Shown: one piece after another, positions 22,016 through 30,851 of the stretch
Layout of the letters: every line of letters starts with the position of its first letter
Position numbering within the stretch: position 1 is the stretch's first letter
Source: Pyrenophora tritici-repentis
Taxonomy: Eukaryota > Ascomycota > Dothideomycetes > Pleosporales > Pleosporaceae
Assembly (NCBI RefSeq): GCF_003171515.1
Contig: NC_089398.1
Location: 1,984,001-2,048,000 of the forward strand
DNA length: 64,000 bases
Direction: 5' to 3'
The notes under the pieces: generated by a model
What the model was told of the DNA's origin: nothing
The model's database searches: none
What the model saw: the letters and a program-made list of their open reading frames with translations, nothing else
Made by a program: the position numbers and the translations under genes

Positions 22016-23845
22016 ACGTGGTTCACAAGCGAGTGGTCACCACAAGCGAGTGGCCACCCCAACACCAGCGCAGCGCACGCGCGGCGACATAGCGCAACAC
22101 CACAACAAATTACTGTACTATACGCAATAGGATATTATTATTTAGAAGCATCACTACTATCTTCATCCTCTATCTCTACCTTGCAGGTGCGGGAATTATG
22201 CCCAATCTCGCTGCAACGGCCGCAGCGCCTCTCTGCGCGCACCCTCTTCGCAGGCGTCTCGCCATCCTCACGACTACCACCCTCCTTTGCAGCAATTAGG
22301 TTAGATACCTTACCAACTGTTAGAGTCTCCTCTACACGTACATACCGCCTTTTACGGGTCTTACGCTTTGTAAGCGTGTCAACAGCGTCTCGCAGGCGGC
22401 CCATTTCCTCCTGCACCAACACCATATTATGAGCTATCTGCTGAGCGCCTTTACTCAGCTGCTTGACCTGCTCATCTAATGAACTCGCTGGAGACCCCTG
22501 ATGGTTTTGCATGCGATTTCGGATTAGCATTGACTGCGCCTCTGTCTCGCGGGCGTTGCGCGGTGTTTGCGCCTCCCAGGCGATAGTGCCTGGTGCAGGT
22601 GGCGTTGGCGTACGCAGCTGCACATCAAGCTTCGATAACACAACGTCAGGGTCGTATGGGACTAACCCAGCGCCTCGAAACCCTGCGCGGATATTCTCTA
22701 CTGTAAACGTCTTCTCAAAAGCTGCTTTAAACGCTGGTAGGAAGGTTTCTTTGTCAATATGGTGGATGCGGCTGCGTGCCAAGAGCGAGATCCCGTCGCC
22801 GTAGTGGCGCTTCAAGAGCGAGTAGGGGACAACGTCAAGAGGCTGCAGGAGGTGCGATGAGTGAGGTGGCATGCAGAGAGCGATAATATTGTTCTCTTTG
22901 CAGTAGTCCTGGAATTCTATGGAGCAGCGGCTGTCATGGCCGTCGATAATAAGTAGCCTATATGCCCCAGCAGAGGACGCCTTCGTATGGGCGTCGAAGT
23001 GCTTAAGCCACGCCAGCGCGAGGTCGTTGTTGATCCAGCCAGTAGGAGAAACGTCAATAACCCAGTTGCGAGGTAGATCAGTGTACCAGGTAGAGATAAG
23101 GACCTTGCCCGCGAAGATGAGGAAAGGTGGGATAACACGCCCCGTCGCAGCGACGCCTTGTACCAGGGTAACCCACTCGCGATCGCCAGGTTGTAGTTTC
23201 TTCTGTTTCCCAGGTTTCTCTGAGCCTGTAACAACAAGCTGAGAGGATATCTTGCCCATCATGAAGCCAGACTCATCAAAGTTCCAGGTGTCTTCATCCA
23301 AAATACCGTACTTCGCCTTTACCGATTGAACCAGGCTGAACCATGGCCGGATAATCACTGGGTCTTCGCAGGCAGCTCGCTGGCGATCATACGGACGGCT
23401 CCATCGCATTTGCAGCTCTGGTGTACGCTTGATGAAGTTATCAACCCAGTTCTTGCCTGTAGGCTTCCCACCACGCTCCCTTAGCAGTCTATCCGCCATA
23501 TCTTGTACATGCGCCTTCGAGGGCGGTATTCCACGTGAACTCTCTTCAAGTACACGCTGCACAATTGCCTCCTCCTCTAGTTTTGTAAGGCGCTTTGAGT
23601 TCGGCTCGCAGTCGCGTCGAGAGCGTTGTCCGGCGCGTCGCCGGCGTACGGTCGTTCGGGGGACGTTGTAGATTGCTGCAGCACGTTTTACACTTGAAAC
23701 CTGGTTCGATGTAATATCAGAGATCGCTAGGATTATATCTCCTTCAGTATAAGCTTGTTGTACGTTGCGTTGTTGAGACATAAGATAATATTGCTGCGCG
23801 TGCGCTGCGCTGGTGTTGGGGTAGCCACTCGCTTGTGAACCACGT
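22016..23845 (-). mobile_element. complete Fot1-like element with ~50-bp TIRs and TA duplication
   Basis: 1830 bp. The left end ACGTGGTTCACAAGCGAGTGG is matched by the reverse complement at the right end and extends about 50 bp. The target TA is present at 22014-22015 and 23846-23847. The left TIR contains an extra 17-bp copy of the CACAAGCGAGTGG subrepeat that the right one lacks. A single intact transposase fills the element, so this copy may be autonomous. Confidence 0.9.
22138..23781 (-). CDS. Fot1-like DDE transposase with C-terminal CCHC zinc knuckle
   Basis: 547 residues from ATG at 23781 (MSQQRNVQQAYTEGDIILAI). The N-terminal psq-type HTH (VKRAAAIYNVPRTTVRRR) is followed by a Tc5/CENP-B HTH (DRLLRERGGKPTGKNWVDNFIKR). 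The DDE_1 catalytic core has all three acidic positions: WNFDESGFMMG, LLIIDGHDSRCSIEF and LLQPLDVVPYSLLKRHYG. The C-terminal part has a predicted coiled region (SLDEQVKQLSKGAQQIAHN), then CGRCSEIGHNSRTC, a retroviral-type zinc knuckle, and an acidic tail. No stop or frameshift is present, unlike the related copy at 38.6-40.4 kb. Confidence 0.92.
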   Translation of the reverse strand: MSQQRNVQQAYTEGDIILAISDITSNQVSSVKRAAAIYNVPRTTVRRRRAGQRSRRDCEPNSKRLTKLEEEAIVQRVLEESSRGIPPSKAHVQDMADRLLRERGGKPTGKNWVDNFIKRTPELQMRWSRPYDRQRAACEDPVIIRPWFSLVQSVKAKYGILDEDTWNFDESGFMMGKISSQLVVTGSEKPGKQKKLQPGDREWVTLVQGVAATGRVIPPFLIFAGKVLISTWYTDLPRNWVIDVSPTGWINNDLALAWLKHFDAHTKASSAGAYRLLIIDGHDSRCSIEFQDYCKENNIIALCMPPHSSHLLQPLDVVPYSLLKRHYGDGISLLARSRIHHIDKETFLPAFKAAFEKTFTVENIRAGFRGAGLVPYDPDVVLSKLDVQLRTPTPPAPGTIAWEAQTPRNARETEAQSMLIRNRMQNHQGSPASSLDEQVKQLSKGAQQIAHNMVLVQEEMGRLRDAVDTLTKRKTRKRRYVRVEETLTVGKVSNLIAAKEGGSREDGETPAKRVRAERRCGRCSEIGHNSRTCKVEIEDEDSSDASK

Positions 23846-23847
23846 TA

Positions 23848-24124
23848 GCTCTTCTTTTGTATTTTTCTTATCGATAGGCGGTGGACCGTGCGTTTTTGTT
23901 TTTAGAACTCGGACGCCTCGCGTTCAGGATGTTTGACTCCTTGTATCTCCTCAACCACGCGGCTGCAGGGCTTGAGAGTAGTTGAAATCTGTTTCTTTTG
24001 ATGGGTTTAGTCGGTTCTTGATGGAGTTTTACGTGTTCTGAAAAACTCGAAGTTGTTGTTTTGTTTATGTTTTGATGAGAGTGTACGGAGGTGCCTTTCA
24101 AAAGTATTGTCTGCCAAGAACAAT
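23848..24124. other. non-coding flank between the Fot1-like and Tc1-like elements
   Basis: AT-rich sequence without a recognisable gene. It probably includes the 3' part of the Tc1-like element, whose terminal repeats I could not place. Confidence 0.3.
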
Positions 24125-24744
24125 CTAGCCGATGTACGGCCGCCTTAGCCGAGGCTTGTCTCTCCCCTCTATGTACTCATTGCCACCTTGTAGCTCAATT
24201 ATCTTTTGAATATGTACAAGAATTCGCTCAATCCAAGTCTGGATCTTGAGTTGCGAAAGATCTCTCCAGCAGTTCTGCCAGATTCTAACTGCCTCAACCC
24301 TTGACTGCGGAGCTCCTTTCTTTGTAGTCTCTCTCTTCATATAGAACCAGCATGGCTCAATACAGTTACAGTCTGGCGAGTTACCACACCAGAGTAGTCT
24401 CTCAACGTCGTGCAGGCGATAGATCACACTCTGATAGTGGTGGGCGTGGCTAGGTGCCTTATCCTCCATTACGATAGTCTGAGGTCTATCTTGGAGGCAC
24501 TCTTTAGCGAAAGGAATCGGCTTTGGGATCAAAACGCAGGTCTGATATCTCCACCAGTCTATACCACCCAGAGTTGCTATCAGTCAGTTCAGTCAGTCCG
24601 GAGCTCTCTGGACTGACTGAACTGACGTCCTGAGGTCACTGAACTGGACTGGACTGACTGCCAAGACTTTTCAATTAAACTAAAACTGACTGACTGAACT
24701 GACGTCGCCGCGGCCTGCGGACTGACTGGACTGACTGAACTGAG

Positions 24745-27458
24745 TTACCTGACGTCGAACTGAGATAAATGCTCCTGTACTTTTGAGATTTCTTCCTCTG
24801 ATAGTGTGCGCGCTAGCCCAGAAGCTGAGGTAGTTGTTGGCTGTATACCAAGCCTCTTCCAGCTCTTCAAGCTCTGCAAAGCTGAAATAAGCTCTGGCTT
24901 CATATGGAGTCTCCGGGTGCCTAACATGTCGCCAAGCTCGCTGAAAGTCCGCTCACAGTCTGCCGCTGCTGCTGGTATTGTTAGGACGTCAATAGCGAAC
25001 TTTGAGAGTATAGGGAACTGCCCAGCAACTGACTCCCAGTATAGAAGCGGATTAAGAGACAGCCAATCCTCCTCAGCTAACGCTGGTTGCCGCTTCCATA
25101 TCTCATACTCATCCTCAGCAAGGCTTGCCTCTAACTGCCGTGTGCTTTGCTCAATTGACGACTGTAGAAAAGCTGATCGCGACGTTGAAATCCCTAGCCG
25201 GGGCTTCTTACGCGGCGGCGTTACAGTGTGAGCTGAAGTGGCTGCAGAGTCCTTCCGCCCCTGCCACATACGCAGGAATGCCCGGTGGTTATTGTCAAGC
25301 CAGCCGTCGCGATAGTGGACACCGTCACGGGCAGTGACATGGGTGTCAGGCACCTTCCAGAGCGCTGAGAGGTGGTGTTTGTAGTGCGGGTGTAGTATTG
25401 TAGCAGTGTAGTAGACAGGCGCGTTATCGAATTTTGCGTAGTACTTAGCAAGCTTACAATGTGCAAGGTTAACGTTTGTAATAAGATGATCTTCAGGCGC
25501 ATCTAGATCTTCGTAATATTCACCACACTGCTCTTTAGCACCCGCGCCAATGGAAGACTAGCTCTGAAATTGGAGTACGCAAAACACCACCCAAATTGTA
25601 CAAGACCCATAGAAACTCCACAACGACCATCATACATAGAACGGCTTAGCCAAAGTCCTACATAGTCACCGACTGATACAGGACTCTAATGGAAATATAA
25701 TAATAATAATAATAATAGATCTTCGTAATTTACATCCTTAAGGCGGTCTTTGAGAGCCTCAAGCTGGTCAAGAAGCCACTCAAACGTTACTAGAACTTCC
25801 CATATAGCGCCGTGTCGGCCGTGTCGGCCGCGACCTTCAAGTAGCCGTGTAGCTTCGGCAAATGGCTCAAGGAGTCGAATGTATTCTGTTATTGTCGCCC
25901 AGTCCTTGCCGTTTAGACCCCCTTCGCGTATATATAACCGTGGCTGGGCAGCAGGGAGCTGCTCACGATTCTTCCGGCGTCGTGAGGTTGCTGTTGCAGC
26001 ACTATGCTCCTCAAGTTTACACTCAATATAGCCATCGATAGGGCCGTGTAGCTCAGCTGCACGGACAAACGTGTTGAAATAGCTATTCCAGCGTGTCTTA
26101 ACAGGCTTCACAAGCTGCCGGATGTGGGGTGTAACACCTAGAGACTCTGCCTCCTCGCACTGTAGGCGCTCTAGTAGTTGTCGAGTTTGAGGCGTACAGA
26201 TAGACGCAATCACGTCAAAGAGGACGCCAACAGGACCGTATTTGCGCCACTCATCCATGTACTTCTCCTCTTCCTCAAGGTGTGCGGCTTCATTCTCGTA
26301 CGCGCTACGGTCTTTGCCCCAAATTACTAATTGTGCGCTTAGGTTGAGTATATGGCAGCAGCACCGCAGCCGCCGCTCGCTTGCGATAAAGCCAAACTCC
26401 TCTGCTAAGGACTCAACTGCAGTATCATTGTTACTTGCGTTGTCAAGCACAAAGTACCCAACCCTCGCGTTGTCAACGCCAAATAGCCGAAGTATTGTTG
26501 TTGCTGCAGCGGCAATATTATTGCCAGTGTGCGCCCCGTGTAGCTCAGGCAACCCAAGCAGGTGGTCAACTAGCTTGCCCTCGCTGTTAAGGTAATGTAC
26601 GCAGAGGCCAGTAAAAGCATACTGCCCACCAGTTGAAGTCCAGTTGTCGAATGACACGTGTATAAGCGACCGGGCTTCGCGAAGGTAGTTGGCAACAGCT
26701 AGTATGTATATATTGTACTCAGTAATAATATGATCGTGGAGCGTTTAGTGGCTACGCCAAAGGAGAGCTTCGGCTAGCGGGCTCACGGCCGCAATCATGG
26801 CTCGAAACTGCGGCGTTTCTATTACGCGAAGGCTCTGGTTGTCCGCGACTACCCAGTCCTTCAGCGCGTCCTGAAATCGAGAGGTTGAAAAGCTTGCTGC
26901 TATCTCGTTTGCTACCTCTTGCGATACTTCTATCCCTTTAGACCTCATAATATATACTTGGGACTTTGCGAGCGCGCCCATAATATTGCCCTCCCGGCTA
27001 GCAATTGGTACAGGTCCGTTAGGTCCGTGTGAGTGTCCAGGCTTGTTGCTTGAGAGGTGTCGGCCGGCGTTTGTAGTGCTGTCAGCCTCGTAGCAAGCCT
27101 CCTGCTTCCGTCGTTGATGGCAGTACCGGCAAAGCCAGTAGTTTTTCTTGTACTTGCGGTGCCAGACGGCCCAGCCGTGGCGGTAGATCCAGCTTTTTGG
27201 CCCACCGCGACTATTACGCTCAACCTGGCGCCGCTCAAGATACGGCACACGCTTAAAATCAAGCCCGTCGTAATTGTCGTCGTCGTCGTCGTCGTCGCCG
27301 TCGTTGGGGAAGTCCGCCTGTACTGCCAAGGGCTCATCAGCCTGGGCCTCGCTCGCAGTATCGCCAACAGTAGGCGCGTTTGATAGCGATGGTAGAGGAG
27401 AATTGCGCTTGTCGCATTCTACAAGGCGGCGAAGGCCTGAATTAGAGGGAGTAGACAT
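24745..27458 (-). pseudogene. hAT transposase (BED finger, RNase H-like core, dimerisation domain), disrupted
   Basis: ATG at 27458 (MSTPSNSGLRRLV). An N-terminal Asp-rich stretch is followed by a BED-type finger (WLCRYCH...HLSSNKPGH). The core has VSFDNWTSTGG, GYFVLDNASNND and KPVKTRWNSYF. The C-terminal hAT dimerisation region reads LTIPAAAADCERTFSELGDML, with stop TAA at 24745. The frame has one in-frame TAA at 26745-26747 and a 198-bp SINE-like insertion at 25518-25715 with a 14-bp duplication, which adds 212 bp and shifts the frame. The copy is inactive as it stands. Confidence 0.9.
25518..25715 (+). mobile_element. SINE-like short insertion with (TAA)n tail
   Basis: 198 bp interrupt the hAT transposase and are flanked by a perfect 14-bp duplication TAGATCTTCGTAAT (25504-25517 and 25716-25729). 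The 3' end (plus strand) is a run of about seven TAA units. Variable-length duplication plus simple-repeat tail is the signature of target-primed reverse transcription by non-LTR machinery. I could not find convincing Pol III A and B boxes, so it may be a 5'-truncated LINE tail instead. Confidence 0.7.
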
Positions 27459-28281
27459 GAAGTACACCAAGAAGTATTATGGCAACAGTAGTCTAGCGTC
27501 GTGTGTATAGCAGACGCGACGCGACGCGACGCGAAAGGCTTACTAGGTGCGCACCGGGTAGCGCATTTCCGCAAACTCTAATTAGCTTAAAGCTAGATGC
27601 TTTAACTTATATAGGATTAGTGTCTTTATATCTAGGACTAGCGCGGCTTCGAAGCCGCACTAAATGTGGCTTTCACAACTCTAAAATACTGCTTTAAAAA
27701 CAGCTAACGTCAGTCTAACGTCAGTCAGTTCAGTCAGTCTGGAGGCTTCTGAACTGACTGGACTGACGTCCAGCTGCCTCAAGAACTGACTGACTGAACT
27801 GAGTCTTGGCAGTCAGTTCAGTCAGTTCGAACTGAGTTACCTGACTGATAGCAAGTCTGATACCACCTCCAGACGTACGCACCAGCTTGCCTGTCTTCTC
27901 TGTCCATCTCCATTGAGGTTTCCTGCCACGCTTATTGCGCAGCCCTGTCCTCCTCATAGACTCTGACAGCTCCCATTCCTCTCTCTGTAGAGGCTCAAGC
28001 TCAGCGTTCAGCTGCTTAATCCGACGAGTAGCATCCTCTTTCTCTGCCTTCGTCTCTGGCTGGTAGACATGGCATGGACCTTTCTTGTCGTACGAGAAGC
28101 AGCCCCAGAACATGAACTCAGAGTATCCCTTCCATCTCTCACGAATACAGCTTTTGACTACTCTCTCATCTGCCTTCCTCCAGACTCTATACCCCCCACG
28201 TCGGTGGTTAATCACCACCGACGTCTCGTCTGTCCAGATGACATTCTTCCAGTCCTCCAACGTCCAGTCCTTATGCTCTAA

Positions 28282-28443
28282 TAGACTCCGCAACAATCAA
28301 TTCAATCCGGTCACTCTCCTAGACCCACTTACCTATCTAGGTAGGGCTTAAACTCCTATAGGTAACTACTAGGCTTAAAGCGGTAATCAATCAATCCAAT
28401 CTGAACCTTCTAGGACCCACTTAATTGATTGTTGCGGACTGTG
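28282..28443 (+). mobile_element. MITE-A copy 1 (162 bp), in the Tc1-like transposase
   Basis: Begins TAGACTCCGCAACAATCAAT and ends in the inverted ATTGATTGTTGCGGACTGTG. The 8-bp duplication TGCTCTAA lies at 28274-28281 and 28444-28451. It has no coding capacity and hAT-type duplication length. Confidence 0.93.
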
Positions 28444-28811
28444 TGCTCTAATGCCCACTTAAGACGAGCACTCCTCATCTCCTGTGTCAACCCAGGCTTC
28501 CTCGTTGGCTTGGTCTTCCTGTATCCTGCTGCTCTCAACACCTTCCAGACGGTAGAGGCAGAGATTCCGACTCCTTGGAGACTGAGCCCACCAGCAACGT
28601 CAGCACAGCTCTTCTCTCGTCCATATCTATCGCGTCGTACTTGTTGAAATATCTGCTCCTTCACCTCCTCTGCCTGCTTAGCAGGTCTACCGGGCTTTGG
28701 AGCATCCTGAACGTGGTGTGGAAGGATCTTAATAGGAAGTTCGTTTGGCTTAAAGCCTGCAGCATTAGCTCTACTATAGATACGATTGACAGTACGAGGA
28801 TAGACACTAGT

Positions 28812-29020
28812 TGTAACGGGCTGAGCCCTAGGTCGCATGACTAGGCCGCTGGCCTAGTCGCTTCCTTCCTTCTATCACTCCTTCCCCCAGCAGCCCGTGC
28901 GCCGTGCGCCAACCCAAACAAAGCGGGATGGCCGCCCACTTTCCTCTTCTTCTTTTCATCTCGACTGTAAACAGGATCTGGATTAGGTAGCTGGAATACA
29001 GTACCTACAGACCGTTCACA
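28812..29020 (-). repeat. solo LTR of the Gypsy-1 family (diverged)
   Basis: TGTAACGGGCTGAGCCC...CCGTTCACA matches the 188-bp LTRs at 30643 and 35839 end to end. It has internal differences and about 20 bp of extra sequence. The flanking pentamers (CTAGT and ATAAC) differ, so this is not a simple solo LTR from one insertion. It cuts off the start of the Tc1-like gene. Confidence 0.8.
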
Positions 29021-29038
29021 ATAACACGTAGCCAGCTT

Positions 29039-29203
29039 TGTCGAGACGCGGTGAGAGCCTTCACTAGTATTCACGGTGAATCAGGCTTCCCGCGCTCTGA
29101 TTGGCCAGGCACTGATTAGTCAGCTGCTCCGTGCGCGCACCATAGATATTCTCCCTCCTCCCATAGCTCCAATACAACAAGTTCACACACGTTTTCTCCA
29201 CCT
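29039..29203 (+). repeat. 165-bp dispersed repeat R, copy 1
   Basis: TGTCGAGACGCGGTGAGAGCC to TTTTCTCCACCT, nearly identical to 44726-44889. It contains the near-palindrome ATTCACGGTGAAT. It joins directly onto the hAT-2 remnant. Family unknown. Confidence 0.75.
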
Positions 29204-30642
29204 CCATCAAGCTTAGGTACTTTGTACTCGACAACGCGTACGCTAACGACACCGCCGTCACCAAACTCGCCCAGCGCTTTGAATTCATAGCAAGCCATCA
29301 CCGCCTCCGCTGTGGCCCTCACACACTTAACTTAGTGGGGCAGATGATTATCTTCGGCTTTAATAAGGACGCGTACGACAATGATCAGGACGAGCACAAA
29401 ACAGAGGCAGCCTACCTACAAGAATGGCGGCAGCAAGGTCCGCTTAGTGTACTAATCGATATCATCAACTACATCCAAACCCCGCAACAACACGATCTGT
29501 TTGCTGATTGCCAGCGCCGTGTTAACGCTAAGGCTCCCGACCAAAAGCAGGAAATACTCGAGCTCGTAAAGCCAGTCGTCACGCGCTAGAATAGCTTCTA
29601 CGACACCTTTGTATGCGCTGCAAAACTCCATAACCCCGTTGACGAGTACGCCCAAAGCCACATCGAAAGGACGATGGGCGCCGACGCGTACGCGCGTAGC
29701 CGTAATAACAAGCTGCCTAAAGTACCAGCTTGGATGAGATCTAATGGGCTTACGGCTGACGATTGGGCGGTGATAACCTAGTATATATTAGTGTTGGAGC
29801 TACTAAAGGAAGCGACAAAACGGCTTGAAGCTCGCGGTAAAGCTGGCCGTTTCGGCGCGATACACGAGGTTATACCCGTCTTCGAAGCTATACTTGCCGT
29901 GTACGAGCAGCTACTTAAAAACTACGAAAGCGTGGACTACAATGCCAACAGCGCGCCAGAAGATCACCTTCCTATCAACCTACGCGCAGCTTGGGCAAAG
30001 CTTAACGCGTATTACACTAAGCTCGACGAATCACCCGCATACTTTGCTGCTACCTGCCTCCACCTATACTACAAGAACTACTGTGAGAATAGCTGGCGCG
30101 ACAAACCAAGCTGGCTCGAGGCAAACAACGCTAGGTTTAAACAACTTTGGGCGTTCTATAAGCCGCAAATACAGCGCCAAAGTCGCCCACCAGTGCGGCT
30201 CTCAAGCGTTATTAATGATGCCATCAACGCGCTCGTCAATGCGGAGCCTTATGGCATTGTTGAGGTGACAGAGATGGATGAGCTGGAGCGTTGGCGACGA
30301 TTTGAACTCCGCTGGACACAGGAGCAGTTCGAACAAGGTAGTAATCCTGTTAGCTATTGGATAAGCCTACGCCCGAAGTATCCTAACCTAGCGCGTATGG
30401 CGATCGATATATTAACAATACCGGCCTTAAGTTGTGAGTGCGAGCGGCTGTTCAGCGAGCTCGGTGATTTATTAGAGCCAAGGCGACGCAAAATTAGGTC
30501 ACAACTGCTTTCTGCAATACAGTGTATACGAAGCTGGCGCGACGCTGGCTTTAAGCCTCCATCTGATTACAATTCAGGCGACATAACTGACGCTGAGGTA
30601 GCTACAATATACGAGATATGCAAGTGGGACAGCGAAGCTTAG
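29204..30642 (+). pseudogene. hAT transposase remnant (hAT-2), N-terminus missing
   Basis: Opens in the core (RYFVLDNAYANDTAV) and continues through RLRCGPHTLNLVGQ, LVKPVVTR, KLPKVPAWMRSNGLTADDW and the dimerisation region LTIPALSCECERLFSELGDLL, stopping at 30640-30642. It lacks the BED finger. Two in-frame TAG stops (29587-29589, where relatives have the Trp of TRWNS, and about 29779) kill it. It is more similar to the hAT-3 transposase at 41.5-44.0 kb than to hAT-1. The Gypsy-1 element inserted exactly at its stop codon, with CTTAG duplicated. The sequence after Gypsy-1 (36027 on) is the original 3' flank. Confidence 0.85.
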
Positions 30643-30830
30643 TGTGAACGGTCTGTAGGGACTGTATTCCAGCTACCTAGTCCAGATGCTATTTACAGTC
30701 AAGATGAAGAAAGAAGGTAAGACGCGAGCGGCGAGCCCGCTTTGTTTGGGTTGGCGCACGGCCCTCTCGTTGCCGGGGAAGCGACTAGGCTCGCAGCCTA
30801 GTCATGTGACTTAGGGCTCAGCCCGTTACA
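30643..30830 (-). repeat. Gypsy-1 3' LTR
   Basis: 188 bp, TG..CA on both strands. It appears identical to the LTR at 35839-36026. The integrase stop codon directly abuts it. Confidence 0.95.
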
Positions 30831-30851
30831 TTACCCCCCTCCTTTCCCTTT
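30831..30851 (-). promoter_or_regulatory. Gypsy-1 polypurine tract overlapping the pol stop
   Basis: On the minus strand AAAGGGAAAGGAGGGGGG precedes TAA and then the LTR TG. This purine run both primes plus-strand synthesis and encodes the last residues (KGKGGG). Zero bases separate the stop from the LTR. Confidence 0.8.

Larger units (their letters stand above)
24569..27859 (-). mobile_element. hAT element (3.29 kb) inserted in the Tc1-like transposase
   Basis: TIRs are CAGAGTTGCTATCAGTCAG at the left and CAGACTTGCTATCAGTCAG (reverse strand) at the right. The 8-bp target duplication ATACCACC lies at 24561-24568 and 27860-27867. Both subterminal regions (24585-24760 and 27720-27845) are arrays of ACTGACTG/CAGTTCAGTCAGT motifs, likely transposase-binding sites. 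Confidence 0.93.
24125..28838 (-). pseudogene. Tc1-like transposase split by a hAT element and a MITE
   Basis: The minus-strand gene is in pieces. 28838-28444 holds the HTH part (GRPAKQAEEV, ISASTVWKVLRAAGYR). 28281-27868 holds the first catalytic Asp (VIWTDETSVVINHRRGG) through SGGG. 24560-24125 holds the second Asp (MEDKAPSHAHH), the third acidic residue (SPDCNCIEPCWFYMKRE) and the C-terminus. Between the first pair sits a 162-bp MITE, and between the second pair the 3.3-kb hAT element; both have 8-bp duplications. The first ten codons at 28838-28812 come from an adjacent solo LTR, so the true N-terminus is lost. Apart from the insertions the frame is consistent across the joints. Confidence 0.88.
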
